From: Parabacteroides sp. PF5-6
Lineage (GTDB): Bacteria; Bacteroidota; Bacteroidia; Bacteroidales; Tannerellaceae
Reading direction: 5' to 3'
Length of the DNA stretch: 64,000 bases
Assembly (NCBI RefSeq): GCF_029504695.1
Contig: NZ_JAQFIN010000001.1
Span: forward strand, 124,001 to 188,000
This document shows positions 44,591-53,861 of the stretch, in pieces. Below the pieces are notes generated by a model that saw nothing but the letters and a program-made list of their open reading frames with translations, searched no databases and was not told where the DNA came from. The position numbers were made by a program, and so were the translations under genes. Each line of letters starts with the position of its first letter. Position 1 is the first letter of the stretch.

Positions 44591-47500
44591 ATGATTGAGC
44601 TGGGAATTAATCAAGAAACCGAGGTAAAGAAGAGGAAATATATTCTGTTCAGGCTTTTTATCGTTCTGACGGGCGTGCTACTGCTCTTTCTTTTCGCCTG
44701 CCGTCCTTCCCAGCAGACGCTGATGGAAGAACTTGAGACCCGGAAAGAAGTCTGGCTGGCCGAGACCAAAGAGGTCTTTCCGGACAGAACCAACGATGTG
44801 TTGGAGATGGAACGACGGTTGGCCTACTATCAACAAAATGGCAATAAGATCGGACAACAAGTGATGTTTCGCGCTTTGGGTAATGATGCCCGCAACACTT
44901 CACGCTTTCGCGAGGCGATAGAGAACCATACCGCGGCACTTCAAATCAGCTATGAGATCAGTGATACCGTGTTTATAACCACCTTGTTGAATGAATTGGG
45001 AACCGACTTCCGGCGGATCGGCGCGTTGAACGAAGCCGCGCCTTACCACTATCTTTCCCTACGGATCGCGGAAGAATATCGGGGAGGGGATACGTTGACC
45101 ATCTTACGCAATAGGGCCAGCTCATACAATGGGCTGGGGGTTATCTACCACTCCATAAACGAAGAAGAGGAGGCGATCAATAGCTATGAGAAAGCATTGG
45201 AGATAGAGATACGCAATAACAATCTACGGGGTATCGCGATGAACTATGCGAATATCGGTTCCGTCTGTTTCGATCAGGGCGATCCCGTAAAAGCAGAAGA
45301 GTATTACCGCAAGTCACTCGATTATAACGAGAAAGCGAAACTGCCGCTCGGCATCGCTTTGTGTCTGATCAATATCGGACATGTCTATGAAACGCAAGGC
45401 GATGATCAGCACGCGCTGGAGCTGTACGAACAGGCTTATGAACTGCTTTCAGATACCTCCGATAAGTGGCATTGGTTAAATGCCTGCTTTAGTATCGGGA
45501 AGATACATATTAAAACCGGGCAACTTGGCAAGGTATGGCCCTATCTCGATGCCGGAGTGCGTACGGCCTGTGACATCAATTCCCCACAACATATCAGAGA
45601 AGCCTACGAACTGCGTTCGGAGTATTACTATAAACGAGGCGATTTCCAACAGTCGATCAACGATCTGCGTATAAGCCAGGCTTATGCCGATACCCTACAG
45701 CAGCACCAGAAAACGGGGCGGCTACTCGACTCGCGTATAAAATATGAAACAGAAAAATATGCCAAACAGATCGAAGCACTCGATGAACTCAATCGCGAAC
45801 AGGATGCCAAGCGGAAGGCCGCCCTGTTATTGATGATACCGGTTATATTGGGCCTATTTGTATTGTTATTGTTGATACTCTACAAACGCCGGCTGGAGCG
45901 CCAGCAGACAGTGGAGCTCAAGAACCTCGAGCGTATGCGTTCGAATTTCTTTACGAATATAACCCACGAATTGCGTACACCCATCACGGTGATCACCGGG
46001 CTGAGCGAGCATATTCTATCTACCATGAAAGAGAAGGATCTCTACGAGGCCAAAGATCTGAAGGCAATTCGTCGGCAGGGGCGCAATTTGATGCACCTGG
46101 TCAATCAATTGCTCGACTTCTCCCGTTCCGAAGCGGGAGTTAGCAAGCCCTTGTGGCGACAGGGTGATTTGGTGGAATACCTCCATGTCATTGTGGAACC
46201 CTATACGCAGTATGCCCGTAGCAAGGGTGTCGATCTTTTCGTTTATAGCGAGGTAAATACGCTTGCGATGAATTTTATCGCTTCTTCTCTTAAAAAGGTG
46301 ATGAGCAATCTGCTCTCCAATGCCATTAAACATTGTTCGCAGGGAGATAAGATTGTGGTGCATCTCCGTTACGATGAGGCGGCGCGTCAATGCGTGATAC
46401 AGGTCAAAGATACGGGTGAGGGTATCACACCGGAGCGTCTTCCGCATATCTTCGAACTCTATTATACTTCCGACGCGGAGCATATCGGTCAGATAGGCAG
46501 TGGCATCGGACTCGCCCTTTCGAAACAACTCATCGAAGAAGCCGGTGGTACGATTGGTGTTGCCAGCACCGTTGGGAAGGGCACGGAGTTCACCCTCTCT
46601 TTGCCGGTGTCGAATGTGCAGATACCGGATGAAGAACGCGAAGACTTAAGCTCGGAGGAGCCTGATATTCCTCTTGTCGAACTCGATAATAGCGAGGATG
46701 ATGCCGTGCCGGATAAAAAATCGAACACGAAGAAGATGATCCTGATTATTGAAGACAACAAAGACGTGGCACACTATATGGATAGGATCCTTGCACACAA
46801 ATATACACTGATCCACGCCTCAAATGGCAATGAAGGACTATTGATGGCCGAACAACACATTCCCGATCTGATCATCACCGACGTGATGATGCCCGAAAAG
46901 GATGGTTATGCCTTCACCGCCGACCTGCGCGCCTCGGTAGCCGTGGCGCATATCCCCGTGATCATGGTCACAGCCAAGGGCACAACCGAAGATAAGCTTG
47001 ATGGCCTGATGGCCGGAGCCGACGCCTACCTGGCTAAACCATTCGATGAACGTGAACTATTGGTGCGCATCAGGCAACTGCTCGACAGCCGTGCCATATT
47101 GATGAAGACCTACGCCAATGCCCTCTTTCAGGCAGGGACCGCCTCGCATACCGACCCGAATATGGCCTTTATCACCAAGCTCTCCTCTGTGGTCAATAGC
47201 CATCTCAACGATGCCGACTACTTCCCCACCGGGCTTACACAGGATATGTGTCTGAGTGAGTCGCAACTGGGACGCAAATTGAAGGCCATGACGGGGCATA
47301 CCATTACCTCTTTTGTGATGCAGGCACGCCTGAACAAAGCCAAATTGTTGCTCTCCAAGCGTGACCGATCGATCAAAGAGGTGGCTTTCGATTGCGGCTT
47401 CAGCGACCTGAGTTATTTCTCCCGTTCGTTCCGCAAGGCATTCGGATATACCCCGTCACAATTCATCAAAATACCTGAACAGAATACGCCCGTCGGGTAA
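44591..47500 (+). CDS. Hybrid two-component regulator with TPR sensor
   Basis: The 969-residue protein has an N-terminal membrane segment with a lipobox-like LFAC, TPR repeats (about 80-400), a transmembrane helix (about 413-433), HisKA with phospho-His459 (NITHELRTP), HATPase (NLLSNAIKH, GSGIGLALSKQL), a receiver domain with Asp764 (IITDVMMPEKDG), and a C-terminal AraC output domain (about 860-965). One chain thus senses, relays and binds DNA. TPR-sensor hybrids differ from the Reg_prop type that senses glycans, so peptide or protein cues are possible. The downstream surface-protein genes (47718-51813) are likely targets. Confidence 0.92.
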   Translation: MIELGINQETEVKKRKYILFRLFIVLTGVLLLFLFACRPSQQTLMEELETRKEVWLAETKEVFPDRTNDVLEMERRLAYYQQNGNKIGQQVMFRALGNDARNTSRFREAIENHTAALQISYEISDTVFITTLLNELGTDFRRIGALNEAAPYHYLSLRIAEEYRGGDTLTILRNRASSYNGLGVIYHSINEEEEAINSYEKALEIEIRNNNLRGIAMNYANIGSVCFDQGDPVKAEEYYRKSLDYNEKAKLPLGIALCLINIGHVYETQGDDQHALELYEQAYELLSDTSDKWHWLNACFSIGKIHIKTGQLGKVWPYLDAGVRTACDINSPQHIREAYELRSEYYYKRGDFQQSINDLRISQAYADTLQQHQKTGRLLDSRIKYETEKYAKQIEALDELNREQDAKRKAALLLMIPVILGLFVLLLLILYKRRLERQQTVELKNLERMRSNFFTNITHELRTPITVITGLSEHILSTMKEKDLYEAKDLKAIRRQGRNLMHLVNQLLDFSRSEAGVSKPLWRQGDLVEYLHVIVEPYTQYARSKGVDLFVYSEVNTLAMNFIASSLKKVMSNLLSNAIKHCSQGDKIVVHLRYDEAARQCVIQVKDTGEGITPERLPHIFELYYTSDAEHIGQIGSGIGLALSKQLIEEAGGTIGVASTVGKGTEFTLSLPVSNVQIPDEEREDLSSEEPDIPLVELDNSEDDAVPDKKSNTKKMILIIEDNKDVAHYMDRILAHKYTLIHASNGNEGLLMAEQHIPDLIITDVMMPEKDGYAFTADLRASVAVAHIPVIMVTAKGTTEDKLDGLMAGADAYLAKPFDERELLVRIRQLLDSRAILMKTYANALFQAGTASHTDPNMAFITKLSSVVNSHLNDADYFPTGLTQDMCLSESQLGRKLKAMTGHTITSFVMQARLNKAKLLLSKRDRSIKEVAFDCGFSDLSYFSRSFRKAFGYTPSQFIKIPEQNTPVG

Positions 47501-47717
47501 ACGGAGATTGGACTAAAACAACTTCAGATAATCAGACTGTTAAGCTCTCTTCATGCGGAAATAGTACAAATTTAATGTACAGATTGCGGCTGCAGTCCTA
47601 CTCCATGCGGGATCTGTGACAGCCCTTCTGTATCTATACCCATACATTTGCTTTCAAGCGGTGAGGAAAGTTTTCAACCGAAGACAAACCGATCCGTAAT
47701 ATATATATAAAGTAAAT

Positions 47718-48179
47718 GTGATGGATAAAGGTATAGCACAATCAATAAGTAATAGGCGCGATGCTCTCTATGCGCATTACAGCCTGCCCGAAGAGGCCCG
47801 GCAAAAGGCGGAAGCACTCTTCGAGCGGATGGAACAGTTCGGACAGCGATGCCAAAACCAGGCCGACTTTGAGGAGAAGTTCAGCTCCCTCACGCTCAAC
47901 CGCGAGTACAATAATCTCTTCGTTGAATTTACAGCGTATGTAAAGATACCCGAGGGCACAACAGCTCCCGGTGAGCAACTGAAGCAAAACATGGCGTCAG
48001 GGGCTCAATCGGCGGTGTCCCACCAAATCCGCATGGCAGCAAAAGGGGCGATTGTAAAGGCGATGCCGGAGGATATACATCGGCGATACATCCGGGGTAT
48101 CTATGACATACCTGTATTGGGCGATATTGCCTCCGCATTCAATAGGCTCGATATCGTAAAGCGGCTCTTTGGTAAATAG
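47718..48179 (+). CDS. Unrecognised small helical protein
   Basis: This 153-residue protein has no signal peptide or known domain. It is predicted mostly helical (EARQKAEALFERMEQFGQRCQNQADFEEKF), with a middle QLKQNMASGAQSAVSHQIRMAAKGAIVKAM and a more hydrophobic, glycine-containing end (IYDIPVLGDIASAFNRLD). It follows the hybrid regulator by 217 bp and precedes two exported proteins in the same direction. Function is unknown. Confidence 0.65.
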   Translation: MMDKGIAQSISNRRDALYAHYSLPEEARQKAEALFERMEQFGQRCQNQADFEEKFSSLTLNREYNNLFVEFTAYVKIPEGTTAPGEQLKQNMASGAQSAVSHQIRMAAKGAIVKAMPEDIHRRYIRGIYDIPVLGDIASAFNRLDIVKRLFGK

Positions 48180-48236
48180 GAATAGCCGGGTGATACTACG
48201 ACAAATAACAATACCCACAATAAATATAGTAGACGT

Positions 48237-50282
48237 ATGAAAAAGAAAAACAAGTTTACAAGATTGGTAACTACCGTATTTCTTACGCTGAGTGCCTTAT
48301 GTATCTTCTTTATCTCTTGCAGCAAAGATTCGGGTCCGGAGATAATAAAAGTAACAGGCATAACGCTTAGTGAGAGTACGCTCGCATTAGTAGAGGGCGA
48401 GACCGGAAGCCTTAGAGCTACGATCGTTCCAGCGGATGCGACCAACAAAAGGTCGACATGGAAATCGAGCGATATGACGGTTGCCGCCGTCGACGCTGAA
48501 GGCAAAATTGTAGCTGTAAAAGCCGGTAACGCGACCATCACCGTTACGGCTGAGGATGGATCAAAAACCGCCTCCTGTACCGTGACCGTTAAGGCGGCCA
48601 CCGTATCGGTAACGGGCGTAAAGCTCAACAAAGCCACCCTGTCCTTAGCCCTGGGCGCGAGCGAAACACTTACCGTAACCGTCGCTCCTGAAAATGCGAC
48701 CAATAAGAAGGTAGCCTGGAAATCAACCCAAACCGATATCGCCACCGTTGACGGCGAAGGCAAGGTGTCGGCAGTAAAGGTGGGCACGGCCTCGATCGTC
48801 GTTACAACAGAGGAAGGCGCTAAAGCCGATACCTGTACCCTTACGGTGGTCGCGAAAGCGGTAGCCGTAACCGGTGTGAAACTAAACAAAACCACGCTCT
48901 CCCTAACTGAAGGCGCGAGCGAAAAACTGACTGCCACCGTTACGCCAAATGACGCGACGAACAAAACTGTTTCCTGGAAATCGAGCGATGCCTCGATCGC
49001 TATTGTCGACTCCGACGGTCGTATTGTCGCCTTGAAGCCGGGTATCATCGCCATCACTGCCACCACCGAAGACGGAGGCAAGACGGCAACCTGTGCCGTA
49101 ACGGTCACAGCGAAAGTGGTAACGGTAGCTGTAACAGGTGTAACCCTTAACCAAACCTCTCTTTCACTGGTGGAAGGCGGGAGCGAAAGCCTTAGTGCTA
49201 CCGTGGCTCCGGCGGATGCGACGAATAAGAATGTCGCCTGGCAGTCGAGCAATACAGCAGTTGCAATCGTGGACAACAACGGTAATGTGACCGCCCTGAA
49301 AGCAGGCACGGCCACCATCACCGCCACCACCGATGACGGGGGCAAGACAGCGACCTGTATCGTGACGGTAACAGCGCCGGCCGCGGTTCCGACGTTCATT
49401 ATCGGAGCGCAAACGGGTGATGGCGGAGACGGCATACTTGACTCGGGAACAATGGAATGGGTGAAGTACTCGCTGACCGGTGCGAACGGCATGACCTTTA
49501 CGGGCAAAACGGCCGATATAGCGTGGTTTAGCGATGCGGAGGGAAAGATCACCGCTACCGAACCCATCGGTGTCCGTTTTTCCATCCTCAAATTTCCAGG
49601 TGAGGACAACAATATAGTCTCCCTTGGGGCATCCGTCGCCCAAGCCACTCCCGAGGGAAGCTATTACTTCAGGATCATCATCGAAGGCGTAACCTCGTCC
49701 AATGTGGGTGTATTGAAAGTGGGCAAGGCGTGGGAGATGAAAATTAACAACGTAACATGGGCAGCGCGCAACGTCGAAAGGCCCGCATTATTCGTTTCCA
49801 ATCCCGAAGATACTGGATGGTACTACCAGAGGAATCGTTACACAGGCTGGAGCCCGACCGATCCGCTAACCCCTTCGCACGACGGAGAGGAATGGAATAG
49901 TGTCGTTGATACCAACGACAGTTGGGTGACAAGGAACAACCCCTGCCCTGCAGGTTATCGCCTACCGACCTTAGATGATATAAATGCATTATTAGATAAG
50001 ACCAGTGTTGATCGTGAATGGGTAACACAAAACGGGGTGAAGGGATACAAATTCACCGACAAGAAATCCGGCAACACTCTTTTTATACCGGCAGGGGGCA
50101 ATCGCGATAGGGATGGTAAGCTGTCAAGCCCCGAAGGAGGGCGTTATATGACCTCTACGTATGAAGAAGATACTGCGCGGAAGATATGGAGTACACGGAC
50201 GCTCTACTTCGATCGCAATGAAATAAGACCGGGATTAATTCGCGAAGCCGTTGCATATACTGTCCGCTGCGTAAAGAGATAA
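48237..50282 (+). CDS. Surface lipoprotein with four BIG2 repeats and a FISUMP domain
   Basis: The 681-residue protein has a lipoprotein signal (FISC, Cys28), then four tandem bacterial Ig-like (BIG2) domains of about 84 residues (about 39-380; each with the VTGVxLN, ATVxPxDATNKxVxWxSS and AxxDxxGxVxAxKxGxAxI pattern), an unrecognised domain (about 385-500), and a C-terminal FISUMP-like domain (VTWAARNVERP, NPCPAGYRLPTLDDI, AYTVRCVKR). It is probably displayed on the cell surface, with the Ig domains as a stalk. The repeated DNA could recombine. It is followed after 25 bp by the beta-helix protein gene. Confidence 0.87.
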   Translation: MKKKNKFTRLVTTVFLTLSALCIFFISCSKDSGPEIIKVTGITLSESTLALVEGETGSLRATIVPADATNKRSTWKSSDMTVAAVDAEGKIVAVKAGNATITVTAEDGSKTASCTVTVKAATVSVTGVKLNKATLSLALGASETLTVTVAPENATNKKVAWKSTQTDIATVDGEGKVSAVKVGTASIVVTTEEGAKADTCTLTVVAKAVAVTGVKLNKTTLSLTEGASEKLTATVTPNDATNKTVSWKSSDASIAIVDSDGRIVALKPGIIAITATTEDGGKTATCAVTVTAKVVTVAVTGVTLNQTSLSLVEGGSESLSATVAPADATNKNVAWQSSNTAVAIVDNNGNVTALKAGTATITATTDDGGKTATCIVTVTAPAAVPTFIIGAQTGDGGDGILDSGTMEWVKYSLTGANGMTFTGKTADIAWFSDAEGKITATEPIGVRFSILKFPGEDNNIVSLGASVAQATPEGSYYFRIIIEGVTSSNVGVLKVGKAWEMKINNVTWAARNVERPALFVSNPEDTGWYYQRNRYTGWSPTDPLTPSHDGEEWNSVVDTNDSWVTRNNPCPAGYRLPTLDDINALLDKTSVDREWVTQNGVKGYKFTDKKSGNTLFIPAGGNRDRDGKLSSPEGGRYMTSTYEEDTARKIWSTRTLYFDRNEIRPGLIREAVAYTVRCVKR

Positions 50283-50307
50283 TTAATCAATCAATAAAAC
50301 AAACAGC

Positions 50308-51813
50308 ATGAAAAAGAGAAGAAACATCATCTTGATAGCCACGGCAGCCCTGCTGCTGACAGGCTTCACCGCGCAGGCGCAGGGCCTGGGTAAGTTGGGT
50401 AAAACCCTGAAGAAAGCGACCGAAAAGGTCGAAGAGGTACAAAATAAAGCGGGAGAGGCCAGCTCGGAGGTAATCAATACTTCTGCCGTGGCAGGGGCTA
50501 ACGCCACAGGCAACAATGGTCCTTCGGTCTATGTAAGCGTATCCACCGGTGCGGGCAGCCGTACCGCCGACGGCAGCAAGGAAAAACCCTACAAAGACTT
50601 GCAGGCAGCCATCGATGCGGCAAACGAGGGCTCGGTGATCCGCATAGCCGAAGGCAACTACCTCGGTAAGATGGATCAGGGGTTTATCGAACTCAAAAAG
50701 TACCTCACACTCGAAGGGGGATGGAACACGGACTTTAGTGAGCGTGACCCCGTGAAACACCCGACCACGATACGCCCGGACGCGGCAATTGCCAAGGCGG
50801 GCACGGCAGGGGCACACGCCTTGATGGATGTTGTCGTAAAAGGTAACCGCGGTGGCACGGTGATGATCGACGGCATGGTGTTCGATATGGGAGAGTATAA
50901 CCTCTACTGCCAGCCGGTGTACGAGAACCCGGTGGCCTCGGCTCCGGCCGGCTGTGAGACGGGAAGGATTATCTGTGTAGGCGAATCGCCCTCGGGTGTT
51001 CCTACCATGGGTGGCATACCCGGCTCCAGGCAGGCTGTCTATGGCGCTGTGGAGGGCAAACTGATCGTGCGCAACTGCGTATTTGCCAACGCTATACACT
51101 ACGGGATACAGATGGAGAATATCGCCGGAAACTGGGAGTTCTATAACAATATCTTTATCGCCTGCCGCATGGCAGCCTGTGAGGTGCGTGGCAATGGCGT
51201 GGCTCCTGAACATGAGACGACACTCGACTTCCACCACAACACCGTGCTCTTCACCTGGACACGCGACAAACTGCTCGAAGATATGGGCTATGGCCTGCGT
51301 TATATGACACGCATGAGCTACGATGTACACGATAATATCTTCGGAGGAAATGTCTACGCTGCCCTCGACCGCACCCGCTTCGACAGTGACCTCAAGCGTG
51401 ATAAGATACGCAAGACCAACGCGTTCGACAACCTCTTCTTTGCCAACCGCATGGGTGATATCTGTCTTCCTTCGGGTGGTGGCATGTGGAACTTCCAGTT
51501 TGCCAATAACTTCGAAGAGGTGGAGCAATTGGAAAAGTATGAGAACAACCGCGAAGTGAACGCCTCCGAGATCGAAGTACTCAGCAAGGCGATCAATGAG
51601 CCCTACCTGAAAGGATATTTGGGTATGCAACTGAGTCAAAGCTCACAGTACAACGAGAACTCGGCGATGAACACCTTCCGTGCTGCCATGGGCATGAACA
51701 AACAGGGCTCGGAAACCAACCGCGTCTCGATGTATGGTAACCGTTATCCACTGGCTGAAGTCGGCAAACTCTGGGGTACGATACCCAATAAAGGAGCACA
51801 GAAACCCAACTAA
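50308..51813 (+). CDS. Exported right-handed beta-helix (DUF1565-like) protein
   Basis: The 501-residue protein has a signal peptide cleaved near TAQAQG, a short helical segment (LGKTLKKATEKVEEVQNKAGE), then a DUF1565-like start (VYVSVSTGAGSRTADGSKEKPYKDLQAAIDAANEGSVIRIAEGNY) leading to a parallel beta-helix (VRNCVFANAIHYGIQM, WEFYNNIFIACRM, VHDNIFGGNVYA). Such folds bind or cleave polysaccharides, but no catalytic signature is evident. It probably works with the preceding lipoprotein. A hairpin at 51871-51900 may end the transcript. Confidence 0.8.
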   Translation: MKKRRNIILIATAALLLTGFTAQAQGLGKLGKTLKKATEKVEEVQNKAGEASSEVINTSAVAGANATGNNGPSVYVSVSTGAGSRTADGSKEKPYKDLQAAIDAANEGSVIRIAEGNYLGKMDQGFIELKKYLTLEGGWNTDFSERDPVKHPTTIRPDAAIAKAGTAGAHALMDVVVKGNRGGTVMIDGMVFDMGEYNLYCQPVYENPVASAPAGCETGRIICVGESPSGVPTMGGIPGSRQAVYGAVEGKLIVRNCVFANAIHYGIQMENIAGNWEFYNNIFIACRMAACEVRGNGVAPEHETTLDFHHNTVLFTWTRDKLLEDMGYGLRYMTRMSYDVHDNIFGGNVYAALDRTRFDSDLKRDKIRKTNAFDNLFFANRMGDICLPSGGGMWNFQFANNFEEVEQLEKYENNREVNASEIEVLSKAINEPYLKGYLGMQLSQSSQYNENSAMNTFRAAMGMNKQGSETNRVSMYGNRYPLAEVGKLWGTIPNKGAQKPN

Positions 51814-51870
51814 TATATCCCCCTCTCCCTCAAAAACGGTGATTTGGACGAAGCCCGGAAACGGGAAATG

Positions 51871-51900
51871 CGAACCTCTCTGGTTAATCGGAGAGGTTCG
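51871..51900 (+). terminator. Hairpin after the beta-helix gene
   Basis: CGAACCTCTC (51871-51880) and GAGAGGTTCG (51891-51900) form a perfect 10-bp stem with a 10-base loop, followed by TTGCATTTTG. The T-tail is weak, so termination is probable rather than certain. Confidence 0.65.
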
Positions 51901-51905
51901 TTGCA

Positions 51906-52292
51906 TTTTGCAAGACGCAGAAAAAGGCCGTCAGGAGTTTATCTATGTTGATAAGGAGCTGACTGTTAGTGGACCAGCTGCCGGGAAATGGTTTACGAGT
52001 ATATGTCCGACAAGCGTCCGGAGAATTTACCCTTTATGGTTCAGCCTGCGTTTAACCCGGCCGCTCTTGAGTTTTATAGTCCGAACAATCTGATGGGGGA
52101 GCATTAAACACGCACTTGGTATCGCGTGCCTACTGGTACACCGTGCCTCAGGCCCAGATTAGTGCGGAATATCTTTTTGACTATACCTTCCGCAACGAAT
52201 ATGTGCAAACGATCTTCATTGACGAAAACAACTCGGTTGCCGAAGAAGAAAACACCTATGTGATTCATCTGGAATATAACTATTCGCACTGA
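51906..52292 (+). pseudogene. Decayed, frameshifted gene remnant
   Basis: Coding-like text is spread over three frames. One frame gives QDAEKGRQEFIYVDKELTVSG up to about 51975; a second gives EMVYEYMSDKRPENLPFM and NPAALEFYSPNNLMGEH, ending in a stop at about 52104-52106; the third continues with THLVSRAYWYTVPQAQISAEY and ends VIHLEYNYSH with a stop at 52290-52292. Two frameshifts and a missing 5' end point to a gene fragment. The family is not recognised. Its 3' end is convergent with the Gfo/Idh gene. A sequencing error cannot explain the missing start. Confidence 0.6.
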
Positions 52293-52367
52293 ACCCTTTT
52301 CTCTAAACTTCGGATAGCTGAAGGATGAATGTAAAAAGTAGAAAACAGGTTGTAGTATCTAAAAAAG

Positions 52368-52461
52368 GCTCTTTTGGGAAAGGTCGGTAGCTTTTGGCAA
52401 ACACATGCTGTGCTTTTGACAAAGAGATGCCGACCTTTCTGTAAAGAGATGCTGTGCTTTT
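52368..52461. repeat. GCTTTTGxCAAAG-type array, exact 22-bp pitch
   Basis: Five units start at 52368, 52390, 52412, 52434 and 52456. Typical units read GCTTTTG(A/G)CAAA followed by GATGC(C/T)G, so each has a CTTTT/AAAG half-dyad. The last unit abuts the stop codon of the minus-strand Gfo/Idh gene. The core differs from the other arrays but the pitch is the same as at 37345 and 55420. Confidence 0.8.
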
Positions 52462-53784
52462 TTAAAGCTTAGGTAGTTCCCATGGTGCCCGGTAATAGGC
52501 TTTGGCCAGGGCGTTGGCTTCGGCGTCGTTGATGAATTGCTGGCTGCGGTCGTCCCAATGCAACTCGCGTTGCAGGCGACTGGAGATATTGGCCAGGTGC
52601 GACATATTGGCTACGCGCGCGCCGATGGCTATGTCGGCAGCCGGCAGCTCGCGGCTCTTGATGCAATTCAGGAAATTACCGACATGGTTGTATAATCCTT
52701 TGCCTTCGCCTTTCTTGAACGGCACGGCTTCCATGCGGGCTTCCTTTCCGGCGATCACGGGCATCACTTCCCAGCCGGCGCGGGTCAGTACCAGCGTGCC
52801 GTTCTCTCCGTAGAACGCCAGCCCTTCCTTTTTATCGAACGGACCGTGGTTGATGCCGCAGGCATGATCCCAGATGATATTGAAGTCGGGATACGCATAG
52901 GTGGCCATCAGCGTATCGGGCGTTTCCATGGCGTCGTCGGGGTAAGCGAATTTGCCTCCTCCGGAGAATACACGGCTGGGCAGTCCGACATTCATGCCTT
53001 CCAAGGCATAGTCGAGCAGATGCACACCCCAGTCCGACATCAAACCGCCGGCATAATCCCAGAAGAAACGGAAGTTATAGTGGAAGCGGTATTCGTTGAA
53101 CGGACGTTTGGGAGCCGGGCCCAGCCACATATCATAGTCTACACCGGCGGGAGGCAGGCTGTCGGGCTTCTTGGGAAGCGTCGGCTTGCCGTCCTGATAG
53201 GCCCAGACTTTCACCGTACGGATACGGCCGATACCTCCGGCTTTCAGGTAATTGGCGGCTTCGTCCCAGTGCGGATCGCTGCGTTGCCATTGGCCTACCT
53301 GCACGACGCGGTCGTATTTGCGGGCGGCGGTGACCATCAGGTTACATTCTTCGATGGTGTTCGACAGCGGTTTCTCTACATATACATCTTTCCCGGCCTG
53401 AGCCGCCCAGATCATCGGCAAGCAGTGCCAGTGGTCGGGCGTACCGATAATCACAGCGTCGATATCTTTGTTGTCGATCACCTTACGCCAGTCTTTATAG
53501 AGATGCGGCACTTTCTTGCCTGATTTCTTTTCAACATCGGCCGCCCGTTTGTTGAGCCATTCGTCGTCAATGTCGCATAAAGCTACACATTCGACTTCCG
53601 GATACTGCAGAAAGGTGTTCAGGTTGGACCAACCCATGCTGCGGCAGCCGATCAATGCGACTTTGACTTTATTACTCGGAGCTGTATTCCCCAAAATGGA
53701 ACTATAAGAGCCTCCAATCAGCGGGGCTAAGCCCAAACCGGCCACCGAAAGGGCTGATTTTCCTAAAAAGTTTCTTCTGTTCAT
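52462..53784 (-). CDS. Tat-exported Gfo/Idh/MocA-family oxidoreductase
   Basis: The 440-residue protein begins with a twin-arginine signal (MNRRNFLGKSALSVAGLGLAP). A Rossmann NAD(P)-binding domain follows (VKVALIGCRSMGWSN), with the family EKP motif (VYVEKPLSNT) and a GFO/IDH/MocA C-terminal domain. Tat export implies folding with its cofactor in the cytoplasm before transport. Relatives include GH109-type NAD-dependent glycosidases and sugar dehydrogenases; the substrate here is unknown. A perfect TGTTTGCGCAAACA palindrome lies just upstream of the start. Confidence 0.9.
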   Translation of the reverse strand: MNRRNFLGKSALSVAGLGLAPLIGGSYSSILGNTAPSNKVKVALIGCRSMGWSNLNTFLQYPEVECVALCDIDDEWLNKRAADVEKKSGKKVPHLYKDWRKVIDNKDIDAVIIGTPDHWHCLPMIWAAQAGKDVYVEKPLSNTIEECNLMVTAARKYDRVVQVGQWQRSDPHWDEAANYLKAGGIGRIRTVKVWAYQDGKPTLPKKPDSLPPAGVDYDMWLGPAPKRPFNEYRFHYNFRFFWDYAGGLMSDWGVHLLDYALEGMNVGLPSRVFSGGGKFAYPDDAMETPDTLMATYAYPDFNIIWDHACGINHGPFDKKEGLAFYGENGTLVLTRAGWEVMPVIAGKEARMEAVPFKKGEGKGLYNHVGNFLNCIKSRELPAADIAIGARVANMSHLANISSRLQRELHWDDRSQQFINDAEANALAKAYYRAPWELPKL

Positions 53785-53800
53785 GGTATATTGTATTTAG

Positions 53801-53814
53801 TGTTTGCGCAAACA
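53801..53814 (-). promoter_or_regulatory. 14-bp perfect palindrome TGTTTGCGCAAACA (operator candidate)
   Basis: The palindrome, with a central CG, lies 17 bp before the Gfo/Idh start. LacI-family operators typically have such a centre. No LacI-type gene is in the window, so the regulator would be elsewhere. Confidence 0.5.
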
Positions 53815-53861
53815 GCGGTGCAATATTACGAAAAATACCCTAAAGTAAATGGAACAAAATG

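Noticed and set aside
47501-47717. Possible tRNA or small RNA in the gap after the TPR-type regulator
   Set aside because: No cloverleaf, conserved tRNA boxes or terminator hairpin could be found.
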